Shown: positions 25,501 through 34,112, numbered from the stretch's first letter. The stretch: DNA of 64,000 bases from Corynebacterium yudongzhengii (GCF_003065405.1 NZ_CP026947.1:2170001-2234000), one strand, 5' to 3'. Program-made: numbers and translations. The notes: generated by a model not told the origin, from the letters alone.

Positions 25501-25588
25501 GTCACCCCGCGGCCCATCCACCGCGACGCTGGATCCCACCAGCCACGCAGACCCCGACGACGATAACGACCGAAAGGAGCACAAGTAA
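22538..25588 (+). CDS. mnhA: Na+/H+ antiporter subunit A, MrpA-MrpB fusion
   Basis: The 1016-residue protein is the large subunit of the Mrp secondary antiporter, related to complex I NuoL. It has about 20 or more membrane helices, with the proton-channel signatures NLLLMYIFWEITSVLSFMLVGY-type region (about residue 130), PTPVSAYLHSAAMVKAGIY and FSHSLFKAALFMIVGAIDH. The C-terminal part (about 800-950, with FFFAGHNAPGGGFAGGL) is the MnhB domain fused in, as usual in actinobacteria. I choose the GTG at 22538, with GGGGAG 10 bp upstream, rather than the GTG at 22520. It heads the six-gene operon. Confidence 0.93.
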   Translation: MLVLLFALALAAVVATVLIRWIGQAGFLLLAIVPAAGFGWVLSHFLQGTFNDGGALVHSIEWMPSVHLNIDLRLDSLAALFSLIILGVGTLVLVYCWGYFDSNPPRLAKFSGEMVSFAAAMFGLVISDNLLLMYIFWEITSVLSFMLVGYYGERASSRRSAGQALMVTTLGGLAMLVGIILLGRQTGAWTFSAVADIDSLGDVPFILTAVGLILAGALSKSAIAPAHFWLPGAMAAPTPVSAYLHSAAMVKAGIYLVARMAPDFFVVEGWHLIVIGLGVFTMLLGGWMALKQKDLKLILAYGTVSQLGFIMSVISIGSREALQAGLALTFSHSLFKAALFMIVGAIDHTAGTRDIREFSGLGKHQPLMATLAWISALSMAGIPPLFGFIAKETALTTVLEEELLVGMPGQLLLVGLVVGSVLTMAYALYFLHGAFATKSADHPSGGGTSEAVQNMHNMGFSLWIAPLILTVGTVVLGLWPVPMDAAINIHLDNVTPLADGESAFHLELWHGITLPLLLTVFIVIAGLIMHWQRELVRRAQFDAPALGSADHVYDNIVDFFRKISLRLTAQTQRGSLTINLGVIFTVMILLPGSALLLGELNDVRMVLWDTAWQAAAAAVIMAAAVAACFLVNRLSAVIAVGVTGYGLVIVFALHGAPDLALTQALVETVIMVIFVLVLRKLPTTADLRVNGDSNRLRAWIAIAVGLIATVVTLFAINARTAEPISEAIPALADAIGHGANAVNVILVDIRAWDTFGEISVIIIAATGVASLIFRNRSFTRDTRRPVLRTHGRRWLAADVEPEKVQNRSIMVDIATRILFPSMMVLSVYFFFAGHNAPGGGFAGGLVAALAFSLRYLAGGRAELEEALPIDAGRLLGLGLIASGLAAVLPMILDGAPPLTSYYWSWENVPLIGYFSIPSALLFDVGVYLIVIGLIKHVLDSTGSQLDLEEDIRKQRARDRARSLARAAEQRRRHEKTGSRTVARGPLASSPRGPSTATLDPTSHADPDDDNDRKEHK

Positions 25589-26086
25589 ATGGAAGCCAAC
25601 CTGGTTCTGCTCCTCGCGGCGGGCGTGCTAGTCACCGCCGGGGTCTACTTGATCCTCGACAAGGTGCTCACCCGCATCCTCATGGGCGTGGTCCTGCTCG
25701 GCAACGGCGCCAACCTGCTCATCCTGCAGGCCGGCGGCGCGGCCGGATCCCCGCCCATCGTGGGCCGCGACAACGAAGTCGCCGGGCCCGAAAACGCCGA
25801 TCCCCTCGCCCAGGCGATGATCCTCACCGCCATCGTGATCTCCATGGCGCTGACCGCGTTCATCCTCACCCTGATCTACCGCCAGTACCGCTACCGCACC
25901 GCGGACATCGTGGAACAGGACGCCGAGGACGCCGCCGTCGCCACCGCGGCCAGGTCGAACACCTCGTGGTCCGCACCGGATCACGATGCCTCCGACGACC
26001 CGGAGACCGGCCGCATGACCAGCGAGGGCGACTCCTTCGGCCCGAAGTCCTTCGAGTCTCCCGTGAAGGGGGCCAACGATGAGTGA
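25589..26086 (+). CDS. mnhC: Na+/H+ antiporter subunit C
   Basis: NuoK-like 165-residue subunit with three membrane helices: near residues 3-22 (LVLLLAAGVLVTAGVYLIL), 28-47 (LTRILMGVVLLGNGANLLIL) and 71-93 (DPLAQAMILTAIVISMALTA). These sequences are the MrpC core. A hydrophilic C-terminal tail of about 65 residues (Asp/Ser/Thr-rich) is an extension typical of actinobacterial forms. Its ATG immediately follows the mnhA stop, and an AAAGGAG box lies in the mnhA 3' end. Confidence 0.93.
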   Translation: MEANLVLLLAAGVLVTAGVYLILDKVLTRILMGVVLLGNGANLLILQAGGAAGSPPIVGRDNEVAGPENADPLAQAMILTAIVISMALTAFILTLIYRQYRYRTADIVEQDAEDAAVATAARSNTSWSAPDHDASDDPETGRMTSEGDSFGPKSFESPVKGANDE

Positions 26087-27806
26087 GTTTCTCGCCCCCT
26101 ACGTCGATATGGTCGCGCCCTATGCGCCGTATCTCATCCCGATGATGATCCTGCTGCCGGCGTTCAGCGCAGCGCTGACGCTGCTCTTCGCCCGGCACCC
26201 CAGCATCCAGCGCTGGATCGCGCTGATCGCGCTGGCAGGCCTGATGGCCGTGAGCTTCATGCTCGTGGCGATCAGCGACCTCCACGGCATCCAAACCGTC
26301 CAGATCGGCGGCTGGGACGCGCCGATCGGCATCACGCTCGTGGCCGATCGCCTCTCCAGCATCATGCTCGCGGTCAGCTCGATCGTGCTGTTCGCGGTGA
26401 TGCGGTTCGCCATCGCCCAGGGCATCCGTGACGGCGGCACCGAAGACCCCATCGCGGTCTTCCAGCCGACCTATTTGCTTTTGACCATGGGCGTGAACCT
26501 CTCGTTCCTCGCCGGCGACCTGTTCAACCTGTACGTCGGCTTCGAGATCTTCCTCGTCGCCTCCTACGTGCTGCTCACGCTCGGCGCCTCGGCCTCGCGC
26601 GTGCGCGCCGGCATCAACTACGTGGTCGTCTCGATCGTCTCGTCGATGATCTTCCTCATCGCGATCGCGGGTGTCTACGCGGCAGTCGGCACCATAAACC
26701 TGGCGCAGATCGGCATCCGCATGGAGGAGGTTCCCGACGGCACGCGCGCCGCCGTCTTCGGCATCCTGCTCGTCGCCTTCGGAATCAAGGCCGCCGTCGT
26801 GCCTCTCGACGCCTGGCTGCCCGACTCCTACCCCACCGCCCCCTCACTGGTCACCGCAATCTTCGCGGGCCTGCTGACCAAGGCCGGTGTCTACACGATC
26901 ATCCGCATGCGCTCGACCGTGTTTACCGACGGCGAGTTCGACGACCTCCTGCTCGTCGTGGCACTGGCCACGATGATCGTGGGCATCCTCGGCGCCATGG
27001 CGCAGACCGACATCAAGCGACTTTTGTCGTTCACCCTGGTCAGCCACATCGGCTACATGATCTTCGGCATCGGCCTCGGCACCGCCCCGGGCCTCTCCGG
27101 CGCGATCTTCTACGCCGTGCACCACATCCTGGTGCAGACCGCACTATTTCTGGTGGTCGGCCTCATCGAGCGCCAAGGCGGCACCTCGTCGCTGCGCCGG
27201 CTCGGCTCACTGATGTACACCGCGCCGGTGGTCGCGGTGCTCTACCTCGTGCCCGCGCTCAACCTGGGCGGCATCCCGCCGTTTTCGGGCTTTTTGGGCA
27301 AGGTGGTCCTCCTCCAGGCCGGCGCCGAGCAGGGCTCCTGGCTGGCGTGGGTCCTCATCGGCGGCGCCGTGGTGACCTCGCTACTGACGCTGTACGTCAT
27401 GGTGCTGGTCTGGTCGAAGGGCTTCTGGCGCGACCGCAAGGACGCCCCCGAAGGCGCCATCGCGATGGCTCGTCCCGCCCCGCTGGCCGACGTCACCGAA
27501 GACGAAGTCGAGTTCACCGAGCGCCAGGACGTCGGCCGCATCCCCTTCGGCATGCTCGGCTCGACCGGCATGCTCGTGACCGTGCTCTGCGCGATCACCC
27601 TGGTGGCCGGCCCGCTGTCCGGCGTGACCGACCGCGCCGCCGAAAGCGCGCAGGACACCACCATCTACCGGGAGGCCGTCTTAGGCACGAACTGGTCTGA
27701 TCCGGGCCGCACCCTGGACCAGGCCACCCCGGACCAGGAGCCCGACCAGTTCCAAAACCGCGACCACCCGCTGCGCCCGGCGGCTGACGAGGAGGCGAAC
27801 AACTGA
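26079..27806 (+). CDS. mnhD: Na+/H+ antiporter subunit D
   Basis: A 575-residue NuoM/N-like proton-translocating subunit with about 14 membrane helices. Typical stretches are LFNLYVGFEIFLVASYVLLTLG, PLDAWLPDSYPTAPSLVTAIFAGL with the conserved Lys of LTKAGVY, and AMAQTDIKRLLSFTLVSHIGYM. A charged loop of about 50 residues interrupts the C-terminal membrane region before a last helix, followed by a polar tail. The ATG at 26079 overlaps mnhC by 8 bp, indicating coupled translation. Confidence 0.94.
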   Translation: MSEFLAPYVDMVAPYAPYLIPMMILLPAFSAALTLLFARHPSIQRWIALIALAGLMAVSFMLVAISDLHGIQTVQIGGWDAPIGITLVADRLSSIMLAVSSIVLFAVMRFAIAQGIRDGGTEDPIAVFQPTYLLLTMGVNLSFLAGDLFNLYVGFEIFLVASYVLLTLGASASRVRAGINYVVVSIVSSMIFLIAIAGVYAAVGTINLAQIGIRMEEVPDGTRAAVFGILLVAFGIKAAVVPLDAWLPDSYPTAPSLVTAIFAGLLTKAGVYTIIRMRSTVFTDGEFDDLLLVVALATMIVGILGAMAQTDIKRLLSFTLVSHIGYMIFGIGLGTAPGLSGAIFYAVHHILVQTALFLVVGLIERQGGTSSLRRLGSLMYTAPVVAVLYLVPALNLGGIPPFSGFLGKVVLLQAGAEQGSWLAWVLIGGAVVTSLLTLYVMVLVWSKGFWRDRKDAPEGAIAMARPAPLADVTEDEVEFTERQDVGRIPFGMLGSTGMLVTVLCAITLVAGPLSGVTDRAAESAQDTTIYREAVLGTNWSDPGRTLDQATPDQEPDQFQNRDHPLRPAADEEANN

Positions 27807-28315
27807 TGCTCAACCGCCTACGTTTCCGCATCCGCCCGGCCTTCGTCGCCTGGATCGTTGTCATGTGGTGCTTGCTCATGGGCGAGCTGTCCTGGGCCAA
27901 CGTCTTCGCCGGGATCATCGTGGGCCTCGGCGTGGTGATCCTCCTGCCGCTACCCGCCATGCCGATCGGCGGCATGAGAGTCCACTGGATAGGGCTGATC
28001 CGCTTCGTGATCGTCTGGTTCCGCGACCTCATCATCGCCTCCGTCAAGGTGGCGTGGCTGGCGCTGCGCCCGGCACCGCCGCCGAAGACCGCGATCATCC
28101 GCATGCCGATGCGCGTATCCAACGAACTCGTGCTCTACTTCGCCACCGTCGCCTACAACCTGCAGCCCGGCGGCTCGGTCTCTGACCTCGACATCGCCAA
28201 CCGCATGTGGACGGTGCACCTGCTCTCCGTTCCGGACGAGAAAGCCCTAGAGCGCGAAAAGAAAAGCATCACCGAACTAGAGCGCGCCATGATCCGCATT
28301 TTCGAGGAGGGCTGA
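27806..28315 (+). CDS. mnhE: Na+/H+ antiporter subunit E
   Basis: A 169-residue MrpE protein. N-terminal membrane helices (about residues 10-50) are followed by RFVIVWFRDLIIASVKVAWLALRP and the conserved PMRVSNELVLYFATVAYNLQPGGSV region, then a cytosolic tail with VHLLSVPDEKALEREKK. It begins within the mnhD stop codon (TGATG overlap). Required for assembly of the antiporter complex in other species. Confidence 0.93.
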   Translation: MLNRLRFRIRPAFVAWIVVMWCLLMGELSWANVFAGIIVGLGVVILLPLPAMPIGGMRVHWIGLIRFVIVWFRDLIIASVKVAWLALRPAPPPKTAIIRMPMRVSNELVLYFATVAYNLQPGGSVSDLDIANRMWTVHLLSVPDEKALEREKKSITELERAMIRIFEEG

Positions 28316-28320
28316 CCGAC

Positions 28321-28596
28321 ATGAACGACCATCTCTACAACGTCATCCTTGTGCTGCCGGCGATCCTCATCGCCACAGCCCTGGTCATCGTGGTCTGGCG
28401 CATCATCGCCGGTCCCAACTCCATGGACCGCATGCTGGGCCTCGACGGCTTCATCGCCATGATCCAATGTGCGCTAGCGATCTACATCTGCTGGACCCTC
28501 GACACCACCGTCGTCAACGCCATGCTGGTGGTCGCCCTGCTCGGGTTCATCTCGTCGATCTCCGTCGCACGCTTCCGCAAGAGGGACGGTGCCTAG
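28321..28596 (+). CDS. mnhF: Na+/H+ antiporter subunit F
   Basis: A 91-residue MrpF with three membrane helices and the conserved RIIAGPNSMDRMLGLDGF segment, including the functionally important Asp. The frame opens earlier, within mnhE, but the ATG at 28321 gives the family N-terminus and lies 5 bp after the mnhE stop, with GGAGG upstream. Fifth gene of the operon. Confidence 0.93.
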   Translation: MNDHLYNVILVLPAILIATALVIVVWRIIAGPNSMDRMLGLDGFIAMIQCALAIYICWTLDTTVVNAMLVVALLGFISSISVARFRKRDGA

Positions 28597-28599
28597 ATA

Positions 28600-29031
28600 A
28601 TGAACTGGAACCTCATCGCAGACATCCTCTCACTCGTACTGCTCATCCCCGGCGCAGTGTTCGTCTTCTCCGCCGCCGTGGGCGTCGTCCGCTTCCGCGA
28701 CACCATGTCTCGCGTGCATGCGATCACGAAACCCCAGACCACGGGGCTGATCCTCATCATCCTCGGCGCATCCATCCACGTGACCGGCTCGGAAGAATTC
28801 TCGGTCTCTGAACGCGGCGACCTCGGTATGCTGCTGCTCTTGGTGATCTTCGCGCTCATGACCTCCCCCGTGACCGCCCAGCGCCTCGGACGCATCTCCC
28901 GCCGCGAAGGCCTCTACGGCGAACCCGAGGATCTCTCCCTCAACGAAGCACCCGCCGAACGCCCCGGCCGCAAGCGCGGAGAGATCAGCCGGCGCATCGA
29001 AAGGCGGACCGGGAGCACGCCGGGGGCTTAG
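28600..29031 (+). CDS. mnhG: Na+/H+ antiporter subunit G
   Basis: A 143-residue MrpG with three helices and the conserved GVVRFRDTMSRVHAITKPQTTG motif. The C-terminal third is a charged tail (GEISRRIERRTG) not needed for the core fold. It starts 3 bp after mnhF and is the last gene of the operon; a GGTCGAA repeat lies in the gap before the convergent hydrolase gene. The full complement A(B)-C-D-E-F-G is therefore present and intact. Confidence 0.93.
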   Translation: MNWNLIADILSLVLLIPGAVFVFSAAVGVVRFRDTMSRVHAITKPQTTGLILIILGASIHVTGSEEFSVSERGDLGMLLLLVIFALMTSPVTAQRLGRISRREGLYGEPEDLSLNEAPAERPGRKRGEISRRIERRTGSTPGA

Positions 29032-29078
29032 GGTCCTGGTTTCGGTGTGGGTTTGGGCTGATCACTCCTGATGGAGCC

Positions 29079-29195
29079 ATGCGGCGGTATCGTTTTAGCA
29101 CGCCCGGTCGAAAGGGGGGCCCTAAAGGAGTCCCGCGCGGTCGAAACCAGGACTCCTTTCTGTGCAACTCGTTTCGACCAGCGATAGCGCGGCAT
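29079..29195. repeat. GGTCGAA palindromic element (mnhG / hydrolase gap)
   Basis: The ends ATGCGGCGGTATCG and CGATAGCGCGGCAT form terminal inverted repeats. Inside are GGTCGAAA (29106), CCTAAAGGAGTC, a central GGTCGAAACCAG in the same orientation, ACTCCTTTC and the closing TTTCGACCAG. It occupies most of the gap between the convergent genes mnhG and the hydrolase gene. Confidence 0.85.
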
Positions 29196-29247
29196 ACGCC
29201 GAACAGCATCAGAACCCCAACAGCACCCGAACAACCCCACCAAAAAC

Positions 29248-29844
29248 CTAAAACCTTAGCCCCTGCTGGATCAGCGCGACGAACTGCTCGGGCTCTTCGC
29301 GGTAGTCCACGGCGTTACCCGCAGACGCGGCGCCGAAGAACTCGGTAGCTTTACGGGCTTGGGCGGAATTGCCGAAGGTGATGATCTTGGCCTGAACCTT
29401 CGACAGCTCCATCGAGGCGCGTTCCATCTGTTCGATCGTCTGCTTCTTGGTGGTGCCCTTGCGCTTGAACATGAAGTTCGGGATGAAGCGGAAGATCGTG
29501 CGCGCGGCGCGGATCGACCTCTCATCGAGTCCGACCACCGGGTCGACGAGAATGAGGCGGCCAACGCGCTGGGGCTGGCGCGCAGCGAAGAGCCCCGCGA
29601 CGATCGCGCCGCCGGAGTACGCCACGATGTCGACGTTGCGGAGTTCGTGTTTGTCGAGGGTTTCTTCGATGAGCTCGAGCGGCTGCCCGGTGTTCGCCAC
29701 CGGGCGCGCCGAGATCTCCGCGGGCAGCGCGTTGATGACGCCGCTCCACTCGTCGGGCAGATCGCCCGGCGCACCGAGCAGGATCACCGTGCGCGATCCC
29801 GCGGTCTGATCAGGGCCTTCAGAATCAGGATGCTTGTCTTCCAT
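29248..29844 (-). CDS. small alpha/beta-hydrolase fold protein
   Basis: A 198-residue protein with an alpha/beta-hydrolase layout: first strand VILLGAPGDL, a second region VANTGQPLELIEETLD, then the nucleophile-elbow-like DIVAYSGGAIVAGLFA (candidate Ser about residue 80) and the strand GRLILVDPVVGLD with a possible catalytic Asp. No C-terminal His motif is obvious, so enzymatic activity is uncertain. Start ATG at 29844; the frame extends three codons further to a TTG. It lies 10 bp after the glutamate-cysteine ligase-like gene, probably in one transcript. Confidence 0.7.
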   Translation of the reverse strand: MEDKHPDSEGPDQTAGSRTVILLGAPGDLPDEWSGVINALPAEISARPVANTGQPLELIEETLDKHELRNVDIVAYSGGAIVAGLFAARQPQRVGRLILVDPVVGLDERSIRAARTIFRFIPNFMFKRKGTTKKQTIEQMERASMELSKVQAKIITFGNSAQARKATEFFGAASAGNAVDYREEPEQFVALIQQGLRF

Positions 29845-29854
29845 GCGCCCCAAT

Positions 29855-30985
29855 CTACCGTTCGGGGCGCAGCTCCCACATCTCCGCGGCCGTCTTATCG
29901 ATGACCGGCTTCCAGTCCCCCTCCAGCTGGAAGAGGCGTCGCTGCCGGGAGTAGCCGGCCGCGCGTTCGGAGATCTCGGGGATTAAAGCGAGCTCGGGTG
30001 CGCAGTCGAGGTCGTGGGCGACGGGCATGAGCTCGTCGATAAGCTCGTCGAGCTCCTGGGTGATCCAGCGTTCCTCGGTGTCGCGGGAGGTGATCACCAG
30101 CGCCTCCATGCCGTAGCGCGCGGCGCGCCACTTGTTTTCGGCGACGTGCCAGGGCTGCAGGGTTGGCAGGTCTTCGCCGCGGTCGATCTTGCGGTCGTAG
30201 TAGACGACAAGGCAGTGCGCGAGCGCCACCAGGGCGGAGAGTTCCCGCAGGTTGGAGGTGGCGTCGGAGACGCGGATCTCGATCGTGCCCCACTTCGCGG
30301 CCGGGCGGATGTCGAAGTGCATGGAGCCGGTGTGGTTCGTCACGCCACTGGTGGCCTGGTCGTGCTCGAAGTTGAGCCACTCCTGCCAGGAGCCGAACTG
30401 GTAGGGCATGCCGGCGGTCGGTAGCTGCTGGTAGAGCATGGTGCGATTCGAGGCGTAGCCGGTGTCGATGCCGTCCCAGCCGGGTGACGACGCCGACGGC
30501 GCCAGCAGGTGCGGGTACTTCGTCATGAGGGCGTTGATGATCGGCCACACCCGGTCCTCGTGGCTGACGCCCACGTGCGCGTGGATGCCCCAGATGAGCA
30601 TCTGCTGGCCCCAGTACTGGGTGCGGTTGATGATTTCCGCGTATGTCATTTTGGCGCTGACGGGTTGTTTGCGGAAGTCGGAAAACGGGTGCGAACCTGA
30701 CGCCCACAACTTCAGCCCCAGTTCGTTGGCGCCGACGCGTAGGGCCTCGAGGTCGTCGTGAAGCTCGGCGACGGCGCTGGGCACGCTGTCGTGGATGCCG
30801 GTGACCAGCTCGACGGTGTTTTGGAGGAATTCGCGCTCGAAATGGATCTCCGAGTGCCGATCATTGACCAGATCAATCAGCTCCACCGCCCGCGGCACCA
30901 AGTCGCGGGTGACAGGATCAATGACGCCGACCTCCCATTCGACGCCGAGGGTCGGTTTCGGCGAGCGCTTGAACGACTGCGCCAT
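29855..30985 (-). CDS. glutamate-cysteine ligase family 2 (YbdK-type carboxylate-amine ligase)
   Basis: The 376-residue protein carries GCS2 motifs: [18 protein letters not shown] at the N-terminus, [16 protein letters not shown] with metal-binding Glu residues, [25 protein letters not shown] and a C-terminal [13 protein letters not shown]. YbdK relatives have weak glutamate-cysteine ligase activity and their natural role is unsettled; Corynebacterium normally uses mycothiol, so a glutathione role is not assured. The ATG at 30985 overlaps the stop of the LytR_C gene by one base (TGATG). Confidence 0.88.
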   Translation of the reverse strand: MAQSFKRSPKPTLGVEWEVGVIDPVTRDLVPRAVELIDLVNDRHSEIHFEREFLQNTVELVTGIHDSVPSAVAELHDDLEALRVGANELGLKLWASGSHPFSDFRKQPVSAKMTYAEIINRTQYWGQQMLIWGIHAHVGVSHEDRVWPIINALMTKYPHLLAPSASSPGWDGIDTGYASNRTMLYQQLPTAGMPYQFGSWQEWLNFEHDQATSGVTNHTGSMHFDIRPAAKWGTIEIRVSDATSNLRELSALVALAHCLVVYYDRKIDRGEDLPTLQPWHVAENKWRAARYGMEALVITSRDTEERWITQELDELIDELMPVAHDLDCAPELALIPEISERAAGYSRQRRLFQLEGDWKPVIDKTAAEMWELRPER

Positions 30986-31719
30986 CAGACGTTAATTCCG
31001 CCCGTGAGCACCAGGGTGATCTGGCGGTCGCCGGTGACCTCGTCGGGAAGGCTTTCAGCATTAGGCTTGGCGACGGCCGGCAGCCCGTTCGTCCGGTTGA
31101 TGTGATCGGCCAGCTCCCGGGCGGCACGCTCACCTTCCGCATCTCCCTCGGCGAAGAAGACCGTGGTCTCGGCGACGATGGCGTCCGACTCCGCGAGGTT
31201 GCCGTGGGTGCCCATCTCGCGGCCCTGCTCCTTGAGATCGCGGTAGACATCCTCGGCGATGCCCGGCTCCAGCGAGTTGTTGAGAACGTTGATGCGCAGC
31301 GGCTCGGCGGCCTCGGCGTCGCCGGCGTTCGCGCCGGCACCTGCACCCGCTCCTGCGCCTGCACCTGCGCCGCCGGCTGCGCCCGCGCCGGCACGTGCAC
31401 CAGTGGCGGCGGCGCCGTTGCTGCGGTCGTCGGTGGGGCGGGCGGCGTCGTCGGCGCCCGGGGCGTCCGCGGCGTCGTCGGTCGCTTCTTCGCGGGGGTT
31501 GGTGGGGGCGGCGGTGTCGTCGGCACCTGCTTCGGGGCGGTCGGCCTCGGCGGTCGCGGTGGTGTCATCGCCGCTGGCGGTGGTGGTGTCGTCGCCACCC
31601 TGGGTCAGGGCATAAAGGCCCCAGAGGCCGAGCATGACAGCGACGGCGATGAGCACCATCGCGAGTCCGCGCAGAGGGACCCCGGCGCCGGTTTCCGTGG
31701 TCTGATTCTCCTGATTCAC
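30985..31719 (-). CDS. membrane-anchored LytR_C domain protein
   Basis: Starting from the GTG at 31719 the product is about 244 residues: a short cytosolic lead, a membrane helix ([21 protein letters not shown]), a long acidic Thr/Asp/Ala linker, an almost pure Ala-Gly stretch (about residues 115-145), and a folded C-terminal domain beginning [22 protein letters not shown], the LytR/CpsA/Psr C-terminal (PF13399-type) signature. This domain occurs in cell-wall ligases and alone as an accessory factor. The frame is open to 31968 but overlaps DUF3263; a GTG at 31728 is an alternative start. No ribosome site is visible. Confidence 0.8.
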   Translation of the reverse strand: MNQENQTTETGAGVPLRGLAMVLIAVAVMLGLWGLYALTQGGDDTTTASGDDTTATAEADRPEAGADDTAAPTNPREEATDDAADAPGADDAARPTDDRSNGAAATGARAGAGAAGGAGAGAGAGAGAGANAGDAEAAEPLRINVLNNSLEPGIAEDVYRDLKEQGREMGTHGNLAESDAIVAETTVFFAEGDAEGERAARELADHINRTNGLPAVAKPNAESLPDEVTGDRQITLVLTGGINV

Positions 31720-31738
31720 ATTAGTCACAGCGTTAACA

Positions 31739-31990
31739 CTAGTAACTACTGTCGCTGTGCCTGGCTTTCTCCTCGGCGCGTCGATCACGAATTCTGCGCA
31801 ACCGGGCGGTGAGGGTCGGGTAGGCGGCCATCGCGGCGTCGAGATCAATGAGCAGGTTGAGGCGCTGGTAATAGCGCGTCGGGGTGATGTCGAACTGTGC
31901 GCGGATAGCCTCCTCCTTCGCGCCGACCGAGCGCGGGGCGGTGCGTTCGAACTCGAGAAGGCGGGCATCGGATTCGGTCAGCTCGGGCAT
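31739..31990 (-). CDS. DUF3263 family protein
   Basis: An 83-residue protein with the DUF3263 pattern: LTESDARLLEFERTAPRSVGAKEEAIRAQFDIT, then PTRYYQRLNLLID, and a basic Arg-rich C-terminus. The middle looks like a helix-turn-helix, and a DNA-binding role is often suggested. I start at the ATG at 31990; the open frame extends 13 codons further but would overlap def. It is divergent from def (16 bp between starts) and lies directly upstream of the LytR_C gene. Confidence 0.85.
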   Translation of the reverse strand: MPELTESDARLLEFERTAPRSVGAKEEAIRAQFDITPTRYYQRLNLLIDLDAAMAAYPTLTARLRRIRDRRAEEKARHSDSSY

Positions 31991-32006
31991 GCCTAAACTG
32001 TAGGCC

Positions 32007-32609
32007 ATGACCATTCGCCCCATCGTCATCTACGGCGACCCCGTCTTACACACGCCCACGGAGCCGGTCACGGAGTCGCCCGAGGAGCTCGCCGAACTCA
32101 TCGCCGACATGCACGCAACCATGGACGCCGCCAACGGCGTCGGATTGGCCGCGAACCAGATCGGCATCAACAAGCGCCTGTTCGTCTACCACTGCCCCGA
32201 CACCGAAGGCCCCGACGGCACCGAAAAGCCCGAGGGCGGCATGCGCCGCGGCACCGTGATCAACCCGGTGCTCGAGACGAGCGAGATCCCCAAGTCCATG
32301 CCGGCGACCGACGGCTCCGAGCACGAAGGCTGCCTCTCCCTTCCGGGCCTCGCCTTCCCCACCGGGCGTGCCGACTGGGCGAAAGTCACCGGCACCGACG
32401 AAAACGGCAACCGGATAGAGGTCGAAGGCTACGGCTTTTTCGCCCGCTGCCTGCAGCACGAGGTCGGCCACCTCGACGGCTACGTCTACACAGACGTCCT
32501 CGTGGGCCGAAACAAGCGCAGGGCCAAAAAGGAGATCAAGGCCAACGGGTGGAAGGTGCCAAACAACACCTGGACCCCCGGCGTCGACGAGGACCCGTTC
32601 GGACACTAG
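32007..32609 (+). CDS. def: peptide deformylase
   Basis: Removes the N-formyl group from nascent proteins. The 200-residue sequence has all three motifs: [10 protein letters not shown] (about residue 48), EGCLSLP (about 112) and QHEVGHLDG (about 150), which supply the Cys, the two His and the catalytic Glu of the metal site. Slightly longer than E. coli Def, with an insert around residues 70-95, as in actinobacteria. The stop codon abuts the ATG of the next gene. Confidence 0.96.
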   Translation: MTIRPIVIYGDPVLHTPTEPVTESPEELAELIADMHATMDAANGVGLAANQIGINKRLFVYHCPDTEGPDGTEKPEGGMRRGTVINPVLETSEIPKSMPATDGSEHEGCLSLPGLAFPTGRADWAKVTGTDENGNRIEVEGYGFFARCLQHEVGHLDGYVYTDVLVGRNKRRAKKEIKANGWKVPNNTWTPGVDEDPFGH

Positions 32610-33596
32610 ATGTCATATATCTTCCGCTCTGATCGCGTGGCCATCGGCGAGCGCGTCGTGTGTCGGCGGCGTTTCGACGACACGTTTTCCGACGTCATCG
32701 GCCACGTCATAGCCCTCGATCCGCTAACCATCCGCCCCCAGGAAGTCGGCGGCTACCCCTCCGACCTGCCGGCCGTGGAGATCCCGGAGGAGCAGATCTA
32801 CGTGGTGAAGAAGCTCTCGCCGCGGCGTATCCGCAACTCCGACATCCGGCATGTCGAGACCGCCTACGCCAAAGCCTTCCCTGGCACCGACCACCGCTGG
32901 AGCACCGACGGCCAGTGGCTCATGCGCGCCGGCGACGGCATCACCGAACGCTCGCACTCGGTCACACCCTTAGGCCGCGCGGCCGGCTTCACCGCGCTGC
33001 CGCTCGACGAGATCACCGCGTTTTATCAGTCGCACGACCTGCCCGTACGCCTCCACATCCCGGAGCGCATCGGCAAGGCCGCGGAGCAGGTCGTCGGCCT
33101 CGACGGCTGGGAGCTCGGCCCCGAAATTTTAGTAATGACCCGGGTTCTGCGGGACCTTCCTTCCGTACCGGCGAATGGCTTTTCGGTATCGATTGATGCC
33201 CAACCCGACGACGACTGGCTCGAGCTCTACCACTTCCGCGGCGAGAAACTCCCCGTCGACGCCCTGCGCGCGCTCTACGACGAGATCGACGGCACGATGG
33301 CATTCGCCCGCCTGCGTAATGCGGAAGGTCAGACCGTAGCGATCACTCGCGCGACCATCACCGAATCCACCGACGAGACGACCTGGCTGGGCTACTCGGC
33401 GGTCGAAGTCGCCGAAGATTTCCGGCGCCGCGGACTGGGAACCCTGCTCGGCGCGGAAGTGCTCGCCTGGGGCGCTCGGCAGGGTGCTGAGAAAGCGTAT
33501 CTGCAGGTCATCAGCACGAACGAGGCCGGGATCGCGCTCTACGACAAACTCGGCTTCATCGAACATCACCGACACCGATACGCGTTAAAGCGGTAG
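32610..33596 (+). CDS. GNAT acetyltransferase, probable CG3035-type N-acetylglutamate synthase
   Basis: The 328-residue protein has an N-terminal ~75-residue beta-rich domain (RSDRVAIGERVVCRRRF through EEQIYVVKKL) and a C-terminal GNAT domain with acetyl-CoA loop VAEDFRRRGLGTLLG (about 270-284) and the closing NEAGIALYDKLGFIEHHRHRYA. I recall that C. glutamicum Cg3035, in this setting, is an unusual N-acetylglutamate synthase for the first step of arginine synthesis; the size and two-domain layout agree. The start directly abuts the def stop, so the two are cotranslated. Substrate assignment rests on synteny and recall. Confidence 0.75.
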   Translation: MSYIFRSDRVAIGERVVCRRRFDDTFSDVIGHVIALDPLTIRPQEVGGYPSDLPAVEIPEEQIYVVKKLSPRRIRNSDIRHVETAYAKAFPGTDHRWSTDGQWLMRAGDGITERSHSVTPLGRAAGFTALPLDEITAFYQSHDLPVRLHIPERIGKAAEQVVGLDGWELGPEILVMTRVLRDLPSVPANGFSVSIDAQPDDDWLELYHFRGEKLPVDALRALYDEIDGTMAFARLRNAEGQTVAITRATITESTDETTWLGYSAVEVAEDFRRRGLGTLLGAEVLAWGARQGAEKAYLQVISTNEAGIALYDKLGFIEHHRHRYALKR

Positions 33597-33684
33597 GGTG
33601 TTGGTGTTTGGGGTTCTGTGTTTTGGGGTTCTGGCGGTTCTTTAGGTACTGCGTTCGGGATGGTTTTGCGGCTGCTTGGCCGTA

Positions 33685-33766
33685 GTGCGGTAGCGCTGGT
33701 CGAAAGCAGTCACACCTAAAGGAGTACTGGTTTCGACCAGGCGTGCGAGTGCGATAACGCCGCATG
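33685..33766. repeat. GGTCGAA element
   Basis: Contains TAGCGCTGGTCGAAAGC, CACCTAAAGGAGT and TTTCGACCAGG, then a short insertion before the right tip GCGATAACGCCGCATG. The internal right half is deleted, making this a shortened copy. The same insertion type (CCAGGCGTRCGA) occurs in the element at 40783-40904. Confidence 0.8.
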
Positions 33767-33827
33767 GCCGGTAGGGCGCCTAGCGTTCTGACGATCTGCT
33801 TTTCGGTGCGGTTTGACGTTTCTGCTG

Positions 33828-33933
33828 CACAAAGGCTTGAAAGAAGGTGCTTGTAGGGCGTGTCCTATAAGGTTTTGTGTGAGAAAATGGCCCGATTTTG
33901 CGTCCTACAAGGTTCTTTCTTCAGGCATTTGTG
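33828..33933. repeat. 106-bp palindromic element, copy 1
   Basis: Two 33-base arms, beginning CACAAAGGCTTGAA and ending (as complement) CACAAATGCCTGAAG, enclose a 40-bp centre containing GGTTTTGTGTGAG. The inner arm reads TTGTAGG on the left and CCTACAA on the right. Copy 2 at 40966-41071 has the same length and centre. Confidence 0.8.
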
Positions 33934-33991
33934 TTCGAATGGCCCGCAGGTCCCACAGAACTGACCGCGATCAGGCCTGCGCCCCGCATCC

Positions 33992-34112
33992 GCATAGAGC
34001 GCTAGCGCTGGTCGAAAGCACCATCACGAAAAGACCCCACAAACACCCTTCCTTTCGACCGCGCGGGACTCCTTTATATAGACCTGATTTCGACCAGCGC
34101 TACCGCAGCATG
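33992..34112. repeat. GGTCGAA element
   Basis: Complete copy with left tip GCATAGAGCGCTAGCGCTGG and right tip CCAGCGCTACCGCAGCATGG. The left half is diverged (ACGAAAAGACCCCAC), but the central TTTCGACCGCGCGGGACTCC is standard. This copy is absent at the matching place in the homologous block near 41111-41130. Confidence 0.85.
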
